From Unio delphinus (lineage: Eukaryota; Mollusca; Bivalvia; Unionida; Unionidae): DNA of 64,000 nt. How positions within the stretch are numbered: position 1 is the first letter of the stretch; every line of letters starts with the position of its first letter. The stretch spans positions 1,023,001 through 1,087,000 of the forward strand of contig JAQISU010000097.1 in the NCBI GenBank assembly GCA_029339505.1, read 5' to 3'. The translations under genes and the position numbers were made by a program. This document shows positions 1 through 13,139 of this stretch, piece by piece. Under the pieces are notes generated by a model that saw nothing but the letters and a program-made list of their open reading frames with translations, was not told where the DNA came from and ran no database searches.

Positions 1-1022
1 AGGGATCAAGGATCCTGAAATCACTGTATTTGATGTATCATTCTGACTTATGCTTCTGAAAATGTTTTGTAACTAGGGATCAAGGATCCTGAAATCACTA
101 TATTTGCTGGACATGTCTGGCAGATACACTGAGCAATCAGACATTGGTGGTAGGGTATCTTAAAATGTGCCAGTTGGTAAATTATAAAATCTCAGTGTTG
201 CCAACATGAGCCATTACCTAACTTAATAAAGCATAGTAATAGTAATAGTAATAATAGTAATAGTAATAGTGCAAAAACTCCTGAAAGTATTGAATGAAAT
301 CCGTGGCCTCCATTTCTCGATAGTGGAGAATCTGATCCAGTTACTATAAATAGCAGATTATGGCTAGAGCTTCAACAGCAGACCATGTTATCTGACATAT
401 TGGTGATTCACGTCTACGGATGAATTATCAAGTAGGATTTTTTCCCTAAAGGTGGAGCTATGAAAACCAGCTCAAAATGGCTATTTTTTACATCAGATGT
501 TGAAATGCACTTTCATGAGAATTGTGTAGAGGCATCCAAAGGTGCTTTCATGAAGTAGCGGGTTTAAAACTGTCCTATATGAGTGAAAGTTTATCTGTAG
601 AAAGAATTTGCTAAAGAAATGAAAGCAGAGCTTGAAAATAAAATGTAATTTTTTTTAATGCATTTGATTGTTGTTTTAGTCCAAAGTTTACAAAATAGAG
701 TGAACCCATAGTCTCTGTTACAAATGGACCATAGTCACACATCCTACAACTCTGTTACAAATGGACCATAGTCACACATCCTACAACTCTGTTACAAATG
801 GACCATGTTTCTTCTTCAAAATTAAATTTTCAATAATTTTTAAAAAACTATATTTCAATTCTTTGGTTTAAAAAAAAGTCAGAGCCAAAGAAGGTCAGCT
901 GGTAAAGCATTAGATTTGTAATTTAAGGGTTGCAGTTTGAATACTGCCAAAACCAATTTGTGTCAGCTGCTGTGACGTGTCCTTAGTAAGGGCACTAAGT
1001 TGAAATTTCCCCAGGATGATGT
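1..1022. other. Non-coding stretch with short duplications
   Basis: No exon is recognisable. A 32-bp phrase starting AGGGATCAAGGATCCTG occurs at 1 and again near 75. An AGTAAT-type microsatellite lies at about 232-272. A ~40-bp phrase containing ACAAATGGACCATAGTC is repeated nearly three times at about 715-805. This is probably intron or upstream flank of the transporter gene whose exon begins at 2043. Confidence 0.6.
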
Positions 1023-1507
1023 TGCCAACCAATCAAAAGAAAGATGTCATCTCATGATGTGTCAATGCCATGTTGCCTTAAACGCTTACAGCTGATTGGG
1101 TAGTTGTATGTAAGGTATGATATTGAAACCAATCAAAAGAAAGATGTCATCTCATGATGTGTCAATGCCATGTTGCCTTAAACGCTTACAGCTGATTGGG
1201 TAGTTGTATGTAAGGTATGATATTGAAACCAATCAAAAGAAAGATGTCATCTCATGATGTGTCAATGCCATGTTGCCTAAAACGCTTACAGCTGATTGGG
1301 TAGTTGTATGTAAGGTATGATATTGAAACCAATCAAAAGAAAGATGTCATCTCATGATGTGTCAATGCCATGTTGCCTAAAACGCTTACAGCTGATTAGT
1401 TAGTTGTATGTAAGGTATGATATTGAAACCAATCAAAAGAAAGATGTCATCTCATGATGTGTCAATGCCATGTTGCCTTAAATGCTTACAGCTGATTGGG
1501 TAGTTAT
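1023..1507. repeat. 100-bp minisatellite, about 4.8 copies
   Basis: The phrase AACCAATCAAAAGAAAG recurs at 1027, 1127, 1227, 1327 and 1427, so the period is exactly 100 bp. Copies differ at only a few positions (for example CTTAAA versus CTAAAA), which suggests recent expansion. Confidence 0.93.
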
Positions 1508-2042
1508 GTTACTAATTATTCAACTCCAATTTCATGTATATAGCATTCATTGAATTTTAATAATTGATTGATTTTCAGATACTCAGTATGCCCATAGGGC
1601 TATAACGACCTGGCAATATGAAATAATTCAAGAGCCCTTGGGTCAAGATACAGGATTCAGAAAGGAAATAAATCAAATTTTGAGTTTCAGCAAAAAATAC
1701 AAATCAGAATTGCGTCTCAGGTTTTGATATCCATTCTGTATTTGGTTTTATTCATTGCAGTTCTTCAAAATTCTAGTTCTTGAACAGAAACAAAAACCAT
1801 TGTACCAGGGACAGTATTCTGAGTAAAATGATAGCCATATGTCTGCCAACCTGTAAAGAATTTTGGAAATAATTTTTTATCCTTTCTTTTTCTTGTATGG
1901 TCATCTAACTTCATAGATTGTGTGGTTGTCATCCAAGTTAGTAAGGTACTAGGGAGGAAGGGGACACAAAAGAACTTATTTTCTAAATGTCATTGACTCA
2001 AATACACTAATAATTTATTTTAATACATATTTATGTTTGCAG

Positions 2043-2180
2043 GTTATAGAGAATGCTTTATTTCCAAGTTCCCAGCCAGCTCCACTTTGGCGCCACATAG
2101 TGGTTAGCTTGGTAATTGTCTTAACAAATGCAGCTCTCTCCATGACAACAGACTGTCTGGGAATTGTACTGGAGCTTAAC
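2043..2180 (+). CDS. SLC38A11: SLC38A11-like amino-acid transporter, penultimate coding exon
   Basis: This internal exon of 46 codons is in phase 0 at both ends. It is preceded by a T-rich tract with TTTGCAG and followed by GTAAGTAG. The peptide runs from VIENALFPSS through a hydrophobic segment (VVSLVIVLTNAALSM) to TDCLGIVLELN. The DCLGIVLELN motif followed by a GVL start in the next exon is characteristic of SLC38A11 within the SLC38/AAAP transporters, which are multi-pass membrane proteins for neutral amino acids. Here it codes for a late transmembrane helix. It splices in frame to the exon at 7590. Upstream exons lie outside the window. SLC38A7/A8 relatives are less likely. Confidence 0.8.
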
Positions 2181-2722
2181 GTAAGTAGTGACATGGAACT
2201 AATGAAAATGGTAATATGTAGTTCCATGCATTCACAAAATATGAATTTGTTGCCATTCTTTTCCACTAGAAATAAATATGCAGATTGTTAATGATAAATT
2301 ATTATAAGTCACTGTAATTGTTGGCATTTACATTTTAAAAAAATGACTTTTGGTGTCAGTACAAAGTCAGCATGTTTCCATTAATCTTACTACAATATTC
2401 TTTCATATAGACACTCCAAATTTGACAATTATGAGCCATGTAATGCATCAAGCAAACTGTTTCCATGTCTTAGCTTTAGAGGACAAATTAATAGGATTCT
2501 GTCCTTAATTCTTTTCTTAAAGTTTTCACTTAATTTTCTTCTTAAAATATGGATGATTTTCATGTCAGATATGTACTAGCTAAAAAAAAGTCAAATGTGA
2601 CAAGAATCAGCCATATTGTTTATTGTATCACACATCAGGCTGATAAATGATGATAATGAAATGTACTTGTAGTAGTTACACTATTCCTTATATTTCCTCA
2701 GTTAATATTGATTTTACAAAAA

Positions 2723-3030
2723 AATAATGTACCCATGTACCCAGCTTGTGCTCTTTCTGGACAAGTAAAATAATGTACCCAGCTTGTGCTCTTTCTGGGA
2801 CAAGTAAAATAATGTACCCAGCTTGTGCTCTTTCTGGACAAGTAAAATAATGTACCCAACTTGTACTCTTTCTGGACAAGTAAAATAATGTACCCAACTT
2901 GTGCTCTTTCTGGACAAGTAAAATAATGTACCCAACTTGTACTCTTTCTGGACAAGTAAAATAATGTACCCAACTTGTGCTTTTCTGGACAAGTAAAATA
3001 ATGTACCCAACTTGTGCTCTTTGTGACAAG
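2723..3030. repeat. 38-bp minisatellite, about 8 copies
   Basis: The unit contains AATGTACCCAACTTGTGCTC followed by TTTCTGGACAAGTAA. Because the unit is stop-free in all minus-strand frames it makes long spurious repeat frames there. Confidence 0.92.
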
Positions 3031-3227
3031 TACAAAAAGATTAGTGTTTGATAGTTTTATAGGTAAATTTACAAAACTTGCAATATAGATTTTATTTTTT
3101 ATTTAATATTAAAAAGTTTTCACACATGGATATGAAATCAATTTGTTTTATACCCGATTTAGTAATAACAACTTTATTTAAAGGGGGTCACACAGTTAGT
3201 TCATTGAACTAAGTCTCATTAAACAAA

Positions 3228-3615
3228 CCAGTTGCATAATCATGACATGTTCTCATTGTTAGACATAAGCCATCTGCAGAATCATGATGTGTTCTCATTG
3301 TTAGACATAAGCCAATTTCAGAATCATGATGTGTTCTCATTGTTAGACATAAGCCAATTTCAGAATCATGTTCTCATTGTTAGTCATAAGCCAATTCAGA
3401 ATCATCATGTTCTCATTATTAGACATAAATCAATTTCAGAATCATGTTCTCATTGTTAGACATAAGCCAATTGCAGAATCATGATGTGTTCTCATTTTTG
3501 GACATAAGCCAATTTCAGAATCATCATGTTCTCATTGTTAGACCTAAGCCAATTGCAGAACTGTGATGTGTTCTCAGTGTTGGACAAAAGCCAATTGCAG
3601 ACTTATTATGTGTTC
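3228..3615. repeat. ~42-bp minisatellite, about 9 copies
   Basis: The unit contains AATCATGATGTGTTCTCATT and TTAGACATAAGCCAATT. Copies differ by short indels and the last ones are more diverged. Confidence 0.9.
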
Positions 3616-4534
3616 TCATTGACATATATGATATAAATCAAAATTGTGAAATGATCACCTTGAACAATAAATATTAATAAAATATCATAGCTAATGAGAT
3701 CAGAATCTTGTAAAAAGATAAAATAATTTTGTTAATCTAAGATCAGCTTGTATTGATCCAGCTAATTTTTCTTGATCTTGAAGACACTAATCCATTGATA
3801 TCTAATGGAAACTAAGGCTATCTCATGGAAGTATTTTTCTCTGAATTCTGATTGGTTGGATCTGTAGCTTGCTCCCTGACTTTTGATTGGGTGGAATGTT
3901 TGCAGATTTGCATATCTTGGGAAATACTGATGTGCTTATCTTAAGTTACATACATGTCGTGAGATGTGGTCCAGAATGTATATTGGTTCAGAATTTATAT
4001 CAGCCTTTTTGCTGTGAATAATATTATTTATGCATCATTTGTGCAAAGAAACTTTGGCATATGGCTTTAATCTATCTGTAAAAGCTATAACAAGAGATTC
4101 ATATGGTGTGTCATGCTTCACTTTGGTAAGTGGTGTGTGTTCATCTAGAGAATTTACCTCTTCAAATAAATATTCAGGAAATGGAGACTATAGTCAATGA
4201 TTAACATTTTGGAAGGGTCAATTCAACAGGAAAATAGTAAGAAGATTTGGTAGTGGTGATCTGCCTTCTCAAAGGGGTGCAGGCCAGGACCTTCACACTG
4301 AATGGTTCACTCATAAGTCAGTTTCATTCTTTTCAATGGATTTGGCTAGGGGACATCCTGCAACAAGGTGGAATCCTAAACCTCCATCCTTTGTTATGCT
4401 GTTCCCAGACATGTGGGTCATTGATGTACACTATCAGCCACTTGGGAGGTGTTCAGGACCTTTACTTACTGCTCCAAACCCCTAAGTTTTGCTCCTGAAG
4501 ATAATAGAGAAATGAATAAGTCAGAATCGCAAAG

Positions 4535-4668
4535 TGATTCTGATTGCCCCTGTCATGTGTAATGTGCCCTTCTGATTGCCCCTGTCATGTGTAATGTGCC
4601 CTTCTGATTGCCCCTGTCATATGTAATGTGCCCTTCTGATTGCCCCTGTCATGTGTAATATGCCCTAG
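4535..4668. repeat. ~33-bp minisatellite, 4 copies
   Basis: Units contain TTCTGATTGCCCCTGTCATG followed by TGTAATGTGCCC, and are nearly identical. Confidence 0.92.
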
Positions 4669-4984
4669 GTAAATGATCTGCCCTATTAGCAATACACATT
4701 CCCAGAAAAATCCTGATGAATCCAAAGCTGTCTTGCGAGTTTCATCCTGTCTGAACAGGCATCAGGTTCATGTCTGGGCCTTTTGTAGAGATCCTTGCCA
4801 AATAAATAGATTTACAATGTTCCTTTGGGGATAATATGTCATAAGCGAAATGGCCTGCACTCTGAAGGATTATTACAGGAAGTAGCACATTTTCAGGAAC
4901 TGTTGCATGGTTAACAACATTGTCCCACTATGTGTATCAGTCCCACAGCTGAATAGCTTTTTTCTCTGACTTTTTTAAGACTAA

Positions 4985-5545
4985 AATGGCATACTCTTAA
5001 TGAAGTGGCATAATCTGACTGAAGTGACACACTGACTTAAAATGACACACTCTGACTAAAGTGACACACTCTGACTGAAATGGCATACTCTGACTAAAGT
5101 GACACATTCTGACTAAAGTGACACACTGCGACTAAATTGCCATACTCTTACTGAAATGGCATACTCTTAATGTAGTGGCATACTTTTACTGAAATGGCAT
5201 ACTCTTTCTGAAGTGGCATACTCTGACGGAAGTGGCATACTTTTACTAAAATGGCATACTCTTTCTGAAGTGGCATACTCTGACGGAAGTGGCATACTTT
5301 TACTAAAATGGCATACTCTTTCTGAAGTGGCATACTCTGATGGAAGTGGCATACTTTTACTGAAATGGCATACTCTTAATGAAGTGAAATATTCTGACTG
5401 AAGTGGTATACTCTGACTGAAGTGACACACTCTGACTAAAGTGACACACTCTGACTAAATTGGCATACTCTTACTGAAATGGCATACTCTTAATGAAGTG
5501 GCATACTCTGACTAAAGTGGCATACACTTAATGAAGTACTCTGAA
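4985..5545. repeat. ~20-bp minisatellite, about 27 copies
   Basis: Short units such as TGGCATACTCTGACTGAAG alternate with variants carrying GTGACACAC. In the middle, about 5190-5360, a 63-bp higher-order block of three units is itself repeated almost exactly three times. Confidence 0.9.
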
Positions 5546-6324
5546 GTCCCAATTGATCAGGTATGTGTCATGAAGTTTTCAGCTCATCAGATTAGAGTGA
5601 TCTCTGTGAGCTTTAAATATAGATATAGCAATTGGATCTGAGACATAGCAAAAACTATTGTCTAGCATTTCCTTAACATTTTATTATCTTCATAAGCACA
5701 GACAAGAGTTGAATCGGAGAGTTTCAGTGTCTGTAGCCTTGATGATCACCAGGCTGAGTTGATATCCACATGTCGTTATTATAGGTATTGGATTAGCACT
5801 GTCCTGGATTTACCTGGAAAAGACAGTTTGATTTGGGAAGTAGATTTTTTCCCCAAAATATTAATCTGATTGGGCCCGTATTTTTAGAGAAATATAATTG
5901 ACTAAAAGTCAATTTCATCTGCTGTAATTAGTTTCTTGTTTCTTTTTCCTTGCGACAAGTTTAGGATTGAATTATTTTTTCTCAAGCCTGAAAATGATTG
6001 ATATTGGTAGCAAGATGGATTAGATGCTAATCTCAGTTTTCTGTGTGAATAAATGATTGTTCCTTTTTTTATATAATGTTTGCTTGTTTCACCAATGTAT
6101 TTGATTATAAATTGTTTATTGCAATATTAAGTTATTTCACAAGAGATGACTTGTTTGATGAAAATCATCAGTGTTATGTTAGAATTGATTAGCTCATAAG
6201 GAAATATTTCACAGGTAATTTCCTACTTAATATATCATTTTTGGAAATTGTAGCACTCATGAAATCTTACTAAGGAGTGTGAATAGAGAGTGGGTAAAAA
6301 TAGAATTGTGGTAAAAGTTAGGGT

Positions 6325-6575
6325 CATTGATGAGCTAGGGTGATTGATAAAATAGGGTCATTGATAAGCTAGGGTCATTAATAAGTTAGGGTCATTGATA
6401 AGCTAGGGTTATTGATAAGACAGAGTCATTGATAAGCTAGGGTCATTGATGAGCTAGGGTTGTTGATAAGCTAGAGTTATTGATAAGTTAGGGTCATTGA
6501 TAAGCTAGGGTCATTGATAAGATAGGGTCATTAATAAGATAGGGTCATTGATAAGATAGGGTCATTAATAAGATA
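6325..6575. repeat. ~18-bp minisatellite, about 14 copies
   Basis: Units are GGGTCATTGATAAGCTA with variants (GATAGGGTCATTAATAA). Confidence 0.9.
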
Positions 6576-7589
6576 AGGTTTGTTTAATTCCCCAAGCTGA
6601 GTACAGTTACATCGGATTATTGGGGGCACTTTGCCTATTTGTTTTAAGGCACGGACTTGTCTTTGCGATTTGTGGAAAGTTGCACACAAGATTTTATTAA
6701 GTTTATTATTTTAAGAATATGCTTTTTTTTCATATTAAAAGGAGTAGACCACAAATTATCTTACAGTCAGAGAACCAGAGTAGTATATATTCTGAGATAC
6801 ACATTGACTTGTGAAGGAATTTAAGATTTTTTCATTATGCATTTCCTAGATTTTAATCTTTGTATTATAGTTGACAACAAACCATTTACTTTTTTTGGAT
6901 ATCCTATACATAATTTCCTGCTGAGAGAACAGCATCTGAACTCTTGGTGAGAGGCTATGCTATTAGGTGTAGACAAGAAAAATGCTTTGAAACACCAATA
7001 TTTCATGGCTGAAAAAATGATTCCTCTAACCTCACAAAGAAGTTATTTTTTTATTGCATTAACATTAGGTTACATGAAAAAGAAATCTGTGCCCAAATTC
7101 CTAAATTAGTATTTTAAAAGCAGTCATTTGATTAAATAAATACTTCAAGTTTACATAGTAAGTATCATCATTCTCTGTTCAGGAGAGACCGTTGAAACCT
7201 CTCTGAAATTGTAAAACCCATTCGAGTGGCAGAAGGGTTTTACCCTTTCTCCCCTCACCCTGAACACACACATATCATCGACTTTGGCCCCTTTACATTC
7301 TACTGCAGTTTCTATGTAATGAACTTAATTACAAAAGTAGTTTTAGCAATGTGTCTCCTTGGATAATGGTAATAATAATAATAACATTAATAATAATAAT
7401 AAATAATTTCACAAAGATGAAAATCATCTTTAAATAATTGATAGTAATATTGTGTCACTCTGGAAACTGATATAATTTAACCTCTATTCTCACAAAATGT
7501 CTCATTTTAACCATCTACTTGCTACATATAGATTAGCAAAGTTTTTTAAATTTGTTCAATTTTTAGTTTAATTTTTATTTATCTTTTAG

Positions 7590-7865
7590 GGTGTGCTAGC
7601 AGCCTGTCCACTAGCGTTTATCATCCCACCAGTGTGTGTGATGCGATTGCGGCAAGAAGCCATATTATCCAAGTCAAACATAATACCCATATTGATTGCC
7701 ACCTTTGGCACTCTGGTGGCCATCATAGGATTCATCATGGCCATCTACAACTTCTCTGAGGGGTCACAGTGTAGCCATGGAAAGGAGATGGCCTACTGCT
7801 TGATGGAGTCTATAGTGGATCCTAACATGACAACTCCAGCATCAAACATTACTCTAAAAATCTAA
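7590..7865 (+). CDS. SLC38A11: SLC38A11-like amino-acid transporter, last coding exon
   Basis: The terminal coding exon begins directly after TTATCTTTTAG, joins the 2043-2180 exon in phase 0, and ends at TAA 7863-7865. It encodes 91 residues. A first hydrophobic helix covers GVLAACPLAFIIPPVCV. A basic loop follows (MRLRQEAILSK), then a last membrane helix (IIPILIATFGTLVAIIGFIM). The tail contains CSHGKEMAYC and two N-glycosylation sequons, NMT and NIT. The helix pair and the CxHGxEMxYC tail match the C-terminus of SLC38A11. No canonical AATAAA is obvious within 150 bp of the stop. The exon reads cleanly, so the gene looks functional. Confidence 0.83.
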   Translation, partial: GVLAACPLAFIIPPVCVMRLRQEAILSKSNIIPILIATFGTLVAIIGFIMAIYNFSEGSQCSHGKEMAYCLMESIVDPNMTTPASNITLKI

Positions 7866-8129
7866 TATAAACCTGTTCTGGTCACTGTTGACTCTATCCC
7901 TTGGATGTCTGTGGTCCATAAAATGTTCCAAGAAAGAAGGCTCTTATATAAAGAATAAGGGTCATGCATTATAGTAGTGTAGCATGACCATGCTGCCATA
8001 TGTGTTATGACATTTTAGCATAGACTGTTTTTGCCATTTTGTTAAAGTTTGGGGTGAATGTTTAGATCAAAAATAATACGACTTACCTTGCCCACCTGAC
8101 ATCTGTCAATCAAACAAGTAACTCAACAT

Positions 8130-8420
8130 AATGGTCAATATTGCTTTTGTCTTGTGTATTTGGACCGCGCAGATAATATTTTTAAGTGGTCATATTACTT
8201 GTCAGGACAGCTGGACAAGTAGATCTTCTTCATGGTGAGAATTGTAATTTTATCTCATCACTTGTCACGGCAGCTGGACAAGTATATATTCATGATGGTG
8301 AGAATTGATTCTGTTATTTTTTGTATTGGACCTATTATGTAATTTTATCAGCAGTCTCATCACTTGTCAGGGCAGCTGGACAAGTATATCTTCATGATGG
8401 TGAGAATTGATTTTGTCATC
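8130..8420. repeat. Diverged repeat in the 3' flank, about 3 copies
   Basis: The phrase CACTTGTCAGGGCAGCTGGA, followed by CAAGTATAT and GATGGTGAGAATTG, occurs three times with uneven spacing. It may lie in the 3' UTR of the transporter gene. Confidence 0.8.
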
Positions 8421-8671
8421 AGTACCAATCACAAAATTCTTAGGGCCCCTTATTGAACCATGTGTCACCCTGGCAATAGACAAAATCAATAGAAAGATCA
8501 GCTTCTAAAGCAGCACACTGTTGGTGCCAAAAGTATCCTACAGGATTGCCAGAAAACATAATTTGCAGAAATAAGAGATATTTGATTTGGACTTCCATCT
8601 ATCTTCTCCATCAGAGAGTGTCACATTTAAATCGAGACATCTACGAATATGATTGCTGTGAATGTTCTGTT

Positions 8672-8815
8672 TGGGGAAATGCTTCTAGGCAAATACTGTC
8701 ATACTGTTCAATAGGCAAATACTGTCATTCTGTTCAATAGGCAATTACTGTCATACTGTTCAATAGGCAAATACTGTCATACTGTTCAATAGGCAAATAT
8801 TGTCATACTGTTCAA
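8672..8815. repeat. 26-bp minisatellite, about 5 copies
   Basis: Units read AATAGGCAAATACTGTCATA then CTGTTC. They start a 3.5-kb zone in which the word ATACTG recurs. Confidence 0.9.
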
Positions 8816-9004
8816 GTGTACTATGTTATAAGTAATGGCACCTTATGCTGTATAGGTTAATCAATTTATAGACTATACAAGCTTCTACTGTACAAGTGTT
8901 CCATGTCATAGGCAATACAACCTTGTACTGTATTAGTGTACATTGATGTAGGTGATAATGCCTTATACTTTATTAGTGTACCATGATAATTTTCATATTC
9001 CTCA

Positions 9005-9893
9005 CACTGTAAAGTCCTAAAAGCAATACTGCTTTATACAGTATAAATTTACCTTGTTATAAGCATTGCCACGACATACTGTACAAGTCCTTGAAGAAAT
9101 ACTGCTTTATACAGTATAAATGTACCATGTTATAAGCATTGCCACCACATACTGTACAAGTCCTAGAAGAAATACTGCTTTATACAGTATAAATGTAACA
9201 TGTTATAAGCATTGCCACCACATACTGTACAAGTCCTATAAGCAATACTGCTTTATACATTATAAATGTACCATGTTATAAGCATTGCCACCACATACTG
9301 TACAAGTCCTAGGAGAAATACTGCTTTATACAGTATAAATGTACCATGTTATAAGCATTGCCACCACATACTGTACAAGTCCTAGGAGAAATACTGCTTT
9401 ATACAGTATAAATGTACCATGTTATAATCATTGCCACCACATACTGTACAAGTCCTATAAGCAATACTGCTTTATACAGTATAAATGTACCATGTTATAA
9501 GCATTGCCACCACATACTGTACAAGTCCTAGAAGAAATACTGCTTTATACAGTATAAATGTACCATGTTATAAGCATTGCCACCACATACTGTACAAGTC
9601 CTAGAAGAAATACTGCTTTATACAGTATAAATGTACCATGTTATAAGCATTGCCACCACATACTGTACAAGTCCTAGAAGAAATACTGCTTTATACAGTA
9701 TAAATGTACCATGTTATAATCATTGCCACCACATACTGTACAAGTCCTATAAGCAATACTGCTTTATACAGTATAAATGTACCATGTTATAAGCATTGCC
9801 ACCACATACTGTACAAGTCCTATAAGCAATACTGCTTTATGCAGTATAAATGTACCATGTTATAAGCATTGCCACCACATACTGTACAAGTCT
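9005..9893. repeat. 73-bp minisatellite, about 12 copies
   Basis: GCTTTATACAGTATAAAT recurs every 73 bp, starting near 9031, 9104 and 9177. Each unit can be split into two diverged halves of ~37 bp (one with AATACTGCTTTATACAG, one with CATTGCCACCACATACTG), so it looks like a dimeric higher-order unit. Identity between copies is very high. Confidence 0.93.
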
Positions 9894-10315
9894 ACCACAT
9901 TCTAGGCAATACTGTCTTAAACTGGATATGTTCAACACCTGAATTGTGATATTGCCTTATACTATGTAGTGGTGCTATAGTGCCGATGATAACCAATGTG
10001 TTGGTCTCTGGTGATATAGGCAATACTGATGTCACTTGTTTAAGTGTACGATATTGTAGGTGATATCACCTCATACTGTTCAAGTGTACTACCATATGAG
10101 CAATACCACTTTATACTGTATGTGTACTGTTATAGATGATACCACATTATGCCATACACGTGTACCACAATATAGGCATTATTCCTTGTACTGTAAGTGA
10201 ACCACAGTATTTCATTATAGACAATACTACCTGATACTGTACCTTATGGGCAACCTCTTATGCATGTGTACTTTGCTAAAGATGATACCATATAAGCAAT
10301 ATTACCTTATACTAT

Positions 10316-11124
10316 TGTTACATGCTTAGGCTTGAATAAACAGTAACATAGAAAGAGTGAGAATAACAAGCTTGGTAAAAACTTAATAAACAATTTATTG
10401 AGCACAAATATTTTCCGAAAAAGAAAAATAAACTTACGGTTTTAAGAATCAATTCCAAAATTAATCCAAAAATAATTCAAAATATTATCCACTAGAGAAA
10501 TTGCAAAAGTCCTCGCAATAAAATGTCCAAATAATTCTAAGTTCAAATCCCAGCAAAGTATCCAATATAGAAGATGATGTCACTTGATGAAGTCAGTTCT
10601 TGTTAATAAAAATCTATGAGCACAATTCTTTTCCAGATAAATAGCAAAATAATTCTTCTTGATCCAAACGAATTGACATAATTTCCAGTACAAGGTAATT
10701 AAAATAACTCAAAACGACACACAACTTAGTATTCTAACAGCCCAAATTCTTCTACTGAATAGCTCACTCCAAAACATAGTTTATATACCTGTTTTTATGT
10801 AAACAAGAAAGGGGTCACGATCTTCTAGAATCTCTCAGAACAAATTTACGTTCAAGAAATCACGTAAACACCATATGACCCAACTACAAATAGAAAGATG
10901 TTTATATAAAGCTCCATAATGTCCTTGGAACCAACCAATCATTTTAAAAGCTTGTTTACAACTCTGAAGCCAGGTCAGAAATGAGGTCAACACCTGGTGT
11001 TTATTCTGTAAAGTATGGGTCACCCCCCCCCCATGAATAAATCTTAACTTAAAATGCCAAATTTGAATCTAACAAACAGACAATAAAAATAAATATAAAT
11101 GACTTATATTAAATATACGTAACA
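10316..11124 (-). mobile_element. Solo LTR of a retrotransposon, minus orientation
   Basis: This 809-bp insertion breaks an otherwise continuous minisatellite. It begins TGTTAC and ends GTAACA, the inverted TG...CA ends of an LTR, and is flanked by the 4-bp direct repeat CTAT (10312-10315 and 11125-11128), or ACTAT if the boundary is shifted by one base. Read on the minus strand it has a TATA box (GGTATATAAACT, about 10778-10789) and downstream a polyadenylation signal in CAATAAATTG (10391-10400). That order fits U3-R-U5. No gag or pol sequence lies beside it, so this looks like a solo LTR left by recombination. The family is not identified. Confidence 0.75.
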
Positions 11125-12185
11125 CTATGTGAATATTCCACAATATAGGTAATACTGCCTTATACTGTGTGAGTACCACAATATAGGTAATACTGCCTCA
11201 TACAGTGAGAGTCTACCACAGTATAGGTAATTCTGCCTCATACAGTGTGAATATTCTACAATATAGGTAATACTGCCTCATAATGTGAGTCTACCACAAT
11301 ATAGGTAATACTGCTTTATACAGTGTGAGTCTACCACAATATAGGTAATACTGGATTATACCATGTGAGTCTACCACAGTATAGGTAATACTGGATTATG
11401 TTGTGTGAGTCTACCACAATATAGGTATTACTGCTTTATACTGTGTGAGTCTACCACAATATAGGTAATACTGCCTTATACTGTGTGAGTCTACCACAAT
11501 GTAGGTATTACTGCCTTATACTGTGTGAGTCTACCACAATATAGGTATTACTGCCTCATATAGTGTGAGTCTACTTCAGAATAGGCAATACTGCTTTATA
11601 CTGTGTGAGTCTACCACAATATAGGTATTACTGCCTTGTGTCATGTGAGTCTACCACAATATAGGTAATACTGCCTCATACAGTGTGAGTCTACCCTAGT
11701 ATAGGTAATACTAGATTATACCATGTGAGTCTACCACAATATAGGTAATACTGCCTTGTGTCATGTCAGTCTGCCACACTATAGGTAATACTCAGTAGCC
11801 TTATACTGTGTGAGTCTACTACAATATAGGTAATACTTGATTATACCATGTGAGTCTACCACAATATAGGTAATACTGCCTCATACAGTGTGAGTCTACC
11901 ACAGTATAGGTAATACTGCCTCATATAGTGAGTCTACCACAATATAGGTAATACTGCTTCATATAGTGTGAGTCTACCACAATATAGGTAATACTGCCTC
12001 ATGCAGTGTGAGTCTACCACATTATAGATAATACTGGATTATGCTGTGTTGAGTCTACCAGAATATAGGTAATATGTTTTATACAGTGTGAGTCTACCAC
12101 AATATAGGTAATACTGCCTTGTGTCATACGAGTCTACCACAATATAGGTAATATTGCCTTATACTGTGTGAGTCTACCACATTGC
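11125..12185. repeat. ~39-bp minisatellite, about 27 copies
   Basis: Units contain TCTACCACAATATAGGTAAT then ACTGCCTTATACTGTGTGAG, with many substitutions. More irregular relatives of the same unit occupy 9894-10315, on the other side of the solo LTR, so the array was one piece before that insertion. Confidence 0.9.
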
Positions 12186-12228
12186 CTTTATACATATGGT
12201 ACATTTTATATAAAGTAAAATAGAATGG

Positions 12229-12231
<3 letters not shown>

Positions 12232-12277
<46 letters not shown>

Positions 12278-12326
12278 GAATTATATTATTATTATTATTA
12301 GAATTATATTATTATTATTAAAATTA

Positions 12327-12408
<82 letters not shown>

Positions 12409-12411
12409 AGT
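12232..12411. repeat. (ATT)n microsatellite, interrupted
   Basis: About 180 bp of ATT repeats interrupted by GAATTATATT and ATAAGT. A pure trinucleotide tract this long is expected to be length-polymorphic. Confidence 0.95.
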
Positions 12412-13139
12412 CAAGAACTAAAGTTAAATGAATTGTATTTAACTTGGAGGGTATTTCACATTAAAGCAAAAGTAGGTCATGAGGGTCTATTTTTAACATT
12501 TTAATGATATGCAAGGTTTTTGCATTGAGCATGGTTTCTTATATGCTGTTTTATGCACAGTCATGAAACTGTGATTATATGCAGTATTACTTACCAAAAG
12601 AAGGTTACAGTTACGTTTCATGCACTAGCAAATTTTTAGGGATTTTGGATTATGACACAATGACATGTTATTCATTGGATTGGCTGGAATAAGAGAGAAG
12701 ATGATTATTTTAGAAAATGACTGTGAATACTTAGAAATGACAACTAATTCCACCCAAGCAGGATAATTGTTTGTTTTAAATAATGTGAAAACTACTGCTT
12801 TAACAGTTAAGACTGCATTATTAACACTTGTAAATGGCTTAGTTTAGCTTCCTGTCTTAAGCGTTTACAGTACAAAGTTTATGTAATGATCTACATATCA
12901 AATGTGGCATCGCTAAAAATGGCAGACGTTTACAAGAATTGCTCATAGTGCAGGTTACAAAACATTTATGAATAATGCTGGTATAAAATTATTTTTTAAA
13001 CTGTATACACCATTTTAATTTTGTATGCCACTGCATAGTTGTGTGGTCATTGTAGATCCTAAAAAAAATACCCCACGCACATGGTCTGTTATCAGTTCTA
13101 TGATATGTAACAGTTAGATGCTATCACTACAATTCTGCA

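Larger units (their letters stand above)
2181..7589 (+). other. Intron of the SLC38A11-like gene
   Basis: This 5.4-kb phase-0 intron has GTAAGT at the donor and TTATCTTTTAG at the acceptor. It contains five separate tandem arrays (listed individually) and an ATA microsatellite near 7367-7402. I see no other coding segment; long frames on either strand fall on the arrays. Confidence 0.8.

Noticed and set aside
2688..3035. Three overlapping minus-strand repeat proteins
   Set aside because: The 38-bp unit lacks stops in all three frames, so these are by-products of the array.
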